From UBA2589 sp038120095 (GTDB lineage: Bacteria; Gemmatimonadota; Gemmatimonadetes; Longimicrobiales; Gaopeijiaceae): a stretch of DNA of 64,000 bases. Under the pieces are notes generated by a model. That model was not told the origin of the DNA and ran no database searches. It saw only the letters and a program-made list of their open reading frames with translations. A program made the position numbers and the translations under genes. Below, in pieces: positions 61,275-64,000 of this stretch. Location: assembly GCA_038120095.1 (NCBI GenBank), contig JAYOKZ010000007.1, positions 1-64,000 of the forward strand, given 5' to 3'. Position 1 is the first letter of the stretch. The number at the start of each line of letters is the position of its first letter.

Positions 61275-64000
61275 TCAGCCGCCGATTCGCCTCCCGCGCT
61301 CCACCCAGCTCTCACCTCTGGTGATCCACTCCGCCGCGGGCTCCCCCTTCAGGTAATGGCCGAACCACTCGAGGATCCTCCGGTGATAGTCCACTTGCTG
61401 TGTCTCCGCCGTGAGCCCGTGATCCGCACCCGGGTAGACCAGCAACACGACCTCCTTCCCTGCACGGCGTGCGTAGTTGTAGAACTCGAGCCCCTGATAG
61501 AAGTCAACCACCCCGTCCTCGTCCCCGTGCATCAGGAGCATGGGCGTCTCCAGGTCCGTGATGAAGTTGGCCGGCGAGCTCTCGAGATGTCCGTCCAGGT
61601 CGTCCCAGTACGGTGCGGCCATCCGGGCCTGACCGGTCTCCCAGTGTCCAGTCTCGGGGAGTCCACCGTTCCAGTGCACGGCGCCCATGAAACTCATGAA
61701 GTTGGTAATGGCGGCGCCCGCTACTGACGCGGCGAAACGGTCCGTCCGCGTGGGGAGATACGAAGCCTGATAGCCACCCCAGGAATGCCCGATGAGACCC
61801 ATGCCTCTCGGATCGACATGCCCGGTGGCCACCGCTGCGTCCAGGGCGTGCTCGACCGCATCCAGCGCAGAAGGCCCGGGCCGACCCGGCTCGTACACGA
61901 TGTCCGGCATGAGGACGAAGTATCCCGCCTGTGACCACGCCTGATAGTTGTAGTACCGACGCTCACTCGGAACGTCGTACATGTGCAGATTGTCACTGAG
62001 CCGCTCGTACTGGTACAGGATCAGCGGATACGTCTTGCCGTGCTCGAAATTGGCCGGATACACGAGGATCGCCTGCAGGTCGTGGCCGGCGTCCGTGGTG
62101 TACTCCAGCAGTTCCGATCGACCCCACGCGAAGTCCGACTGGAAGGGATTCGTGTGCGTGATCTGGATCGCATCCTCGAGTTCGGCAGTGGCGACGAATA
62201 CGTCGGGTGAGTCGTCCCATCGCTCGGACCGGAAGGCGAGACGCTCAGCGCGAGCGGCTCTCGTCAGTCCTCCCACACGGGCGTTCTGACGCATCGACCA
62301 TCGCTCGCCGCCACGAGTGTCGATGCCGACGTACCCGGAGGCCTTGGTGCGAAGGTTTCGCACGGACAGCACCATCCCATCGCCATCCGCGACGAGTGGC
62401 GGCCCGACACGAGGCTGCTCGCGATCGAGGTTGACCACCCGGAACTGCTCTCCGGACGCCTCGCCGTCCGTCAGCCGCTCTGCTCCACCGTCACCCAGGT
62501 CCACGCGCCAGACGTCGTGGCGATCGTATACGAATGCCGCGTTCCCATCGACGGCCCACGCCCCGAGCCCCCACGACGGACGAGGGCCGGGATAATCGAA
62601 ATCGGCCAGCGATCGGGTGAAGCTCCGACCATCAGCTACGTCGACGCGTGCGAGCGAGGCGACATCGACGATCTCCCACCGATTACCGTGGTACATCAGC
62701 AGCCGATCGAGATCCGGATGCGTCTCAACGTCGAACTCGGCAGCGACCACGATCCGCTCACGATCTCCCGTACCGGGGTCCACCCGGTACCAGTCTGCTG
62801 TTCGAGCTCCGAATCGCCGTTCGAAGAGGTATGGGTCATAGTCCGGCACGATCCCCCACGTGCCCCCCGCGACGAGTCGAACGGGTTCGTCCAGCTCTGT
62901 TCCCAGTATCACGACGTCGTCGGTCGCAGTATGCCACGCCGCGAGCAGTGTCTGACGTGAGATCCGCCCGGCCCCATACTCCTGGGCTCGAAGAACCTGG
63001 TCGTCATTCCAGTGCCAGACCTGCACGTCGGCCGGCCCGACGCCATCGGAGCCGTCGGCGTCCTCCCCCTCTTCATCGGAGTTTGCAATCGATTCCCACG
63101 GTCTCGCCCCCACGAACAGAGTACGGCCGTCCTCCGAGTACGCGATTCCCGCATGGGGTGTGAGTCGCATGGTCGAACCCAGTTCCGGGACCTGCCGGGC
63201 ATCGAGCACTCGGGGAGACTCGGTCGATCCCGGGTCCGCCCACAGGAGGATGTCGTGTGTCTCCTCTTCCCGGTCCTCACCCTGAACCCCCCGCAGGACG
63301 GCAAGCTGACCCGTCGCTTCATGCCATGAGAGCTCCCGATATTCAGCGTCACCCGACTCGATGGTGCGGAGGATGCCGGACTCCGGATCGAAGAGGACGA
63401 CGCCATTCGTAGTGCCCCAGGCGGTCCGCAGGGTCGCAGCCAGATACCGGCCGCCATCCTGCCACGCGAACGCTTCGACGTTTCCGATCGACGTTCGCGC
63501 TCCGGACGTGGGATTCGTCACGACGAGATCGGCTCCCACGGTATCCGCGGGGGGCACCCCGAGCGCCGCCAGCCAGATTCCGTCCTCCCGGAATTCGAGC
63601 GACCGTACCTCGAAGAGAACCGTATCCCGAACGGACTCCAGATCGACCAGCCCCAGGCGATCCTCGATGCGTTCGTCCGACTCCTCGGCCCGAGCCGCGG
63701 AAGCACCCTTCCTGTACGTCAGCCAGCGTCCATCGGCCGAAAATTCGGGCGAGTGGCCATGGGCGAGAATGAAGGGTTGACCCTCTCCGTCGGCGCGGGT
63801 GAGCCTCAGTTCCGAATCGCCATCCACTCGCGTCACAGCGGTCACTACCCACATCCCCGTCGGGTCGAGATCGAACGCGCCGAGCCGCTCCCACTGTCCA
63901 TAATCGTCCGGCGTCAGAACCGGCTGCTGCGCTGCGAGCCTGACGAACGCTCCCGCGAGAAAGCACAGCGTTACAACACTGACACCGATCCATCGTCGCA
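61275..64000 (-). CDS. secreted S9-family prolyl oligopeptidase, start at the window edge
   Basis: Serine peptidase with 907 codons visible. A seven-bladed propeller-like region (to about residue 640) precedes the alpha/beta-hydrolase domain with the nucleophile in GLIGHSWGGYQASY, Asp in MHGDEDGVVD and His in GADHGLTAE. The frame has no ATG near the visible start, but the last two bases of the window are TG followed by Arg-Arg-Trp and a good signal peptide (GVSVVTLCFLAGAF, cut near LAAQQ). The start codon is therefore almost certainly split by the edge, lacking only its first base. Substrates are probably oligopeptides. Confidence 0.88.
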   Translation of the reverse strand, partial: RRWIGVSVVTLCFLAGAFVRLAAQQPVLTPDDYGQWERLGAFDLDPTGMWVVTAVTRVDGDSELRLTRADGEGQPFILAHGHSPEFSADGRWLTYRKGASAARAEESDERIEDRLGLVDLESVRDTVLFEVRSLEFREDGIWLAALGVPPADTVGADLVVTNPTSGARTSIGNVEAFAWQDGGRYLAATLRTAWGTTNGVVLFDPESGILRTIESGDAEYRELSWHEATGQLAVLRGVQGEDREEETHDILLWADPGSTESPRVLDARQVPELGSTMRLTPHAGIAYSEDGRTLFVGARPWESIANSDEEGEDADGSDGVGPADVQVWHWNDDQVLRAQEYGAGRISRQTLLAAWHTATDDVVILGTELDEPVRLVAGGTWGIVPDYDPYLFERRFGARTADWYRVDPGTGDRERIVVAAEFDVETHPDLDRLLMYHGNRWEIVDVASLARVDVADGRSFTRSLADFDYPGPRPSWGLGAWAVDGNAAFVYDRHDVWRVDLGDGGAERLTDGEASGEQFRVVNLDREQPRVGPPLVADGDGMVLSVRNLRTKASGYVGIDTRGGERWSMRQNARVGGLTRAARAERLAFRSERWDDSPDVFVATAELEDAIQITHTNPFQSDFAWGRSELLEYTTDAGHDLQAILVYPANFEHGKTYPLILYQYERLSDNLHMYDVPSERRYYNYQAWSQAGYFVLMPDIVYEPGRPGPSALDAVEHALDAAVATGHVDPRGMGLIGHSWGGYQASYLPTRTDRFAASVAGAAITNFMSFMGAVHWNGGLPETGHWETGQARMAAPYWDDLDGHLESSPANFITDLETPMLLMHGDEDGVVDFYQGLEFYNYARRAGKEVVLLVYPGADHGLTAETQQVDYHRRILEWFGHYLKGEPAAEWITRGESWVERGRRIGG

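Noticed and set aside
1..64000. CRISPR arrays, tRNA/rRNA genes, insertion sequences, prophage
   Set aside because: No regularly spaced repeats, no cloverleaf or rRNA-like sequence, and no transposase, integrase or phage protein motifs were seen in the window.

Overview
The window is a very GC-rich, gene-dense chromosomal segment from a diderm bacterium. It has Lgt, several lipobox proteins, Tam/Omp85 and porin genes, a Tat signal and periplasmic peptidases. Gene content (NamZ/NagZ lipoproteins, PASTA-only protein, AbgB-like and S9 secreted peptidases, flavinylation genes) fits Gemmatimonadota or a near relative; that placement is inference from gene families, since no rRNA gene is present. 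A run of exactly ten N at 16944-16953 shows that this is a scaffolded assembly, and a G-homopolymer patch near 50.8 kb looks damaged or unresolved.

Layout. 1-2321: type IV pilus retraction ATPase, the first codons of its downstream neighbour, and trpS. 2458-3779: an inositol-monophosphatase-family gene and an Hsp20 gene, convergent around a hairpin. 3958-14104: a peptidoglycan-sugar salvage locus. A leftward operon (GH3 NagZ lipoprotein, GH3/serine-hydrolase fusion, SSS-family symporter, BadF-type sugar kinase; all overlapping) diverges from a rightward pair (NamZ-type exo-muramidase and an M14 peptidase). 14341-15881: three unrecognised small or secreted proteins. 15912-18896: metallo-beta-lactamase-fold lipoprotein, the N gap, periplasmic asparaginase and D-amino acid aminotransferase. 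19051-20328: PspA with a YbjN-like partner.

20441-47112 is a long, almost unbroken run of leftward housekeeping and envelope genes: yebC-ruvC-ruvA-ruvB-queA-tgt-yajC-def-fmt-tenI-thiS-thiG-rsmB-PASTA-tlpA-ybbR-tsaD-lgt-phosphoesterase-small membrane protein-tamA-tamB-htpX-uvrA, many joined by 1-4 base overlaps. A possible LexA-like box lies upstream of yebC-ruvCAB. 47321-49121 holds an isolated type IV pilin and an uncharacterised outer-membrane barrel.

49216-64000 is a catabolic and redox accessory region: two amidase-signature enzymes, two very similar AbgB-like M20 amidohydrolases, another M20 peptidase and an S9 peptidase (its start codon cut by the right edge). Between them lies a rightward four-gene operon of ApbE flavin transferase, porin, FMN-binding protein and four-helix membrane protein, preceded by a Fur-like palindrome. 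This looks like an extracytosolic flavin electron-transfer system. No tRNA, rRNA, CRISPR, prophage or insertion sequence was recognised.
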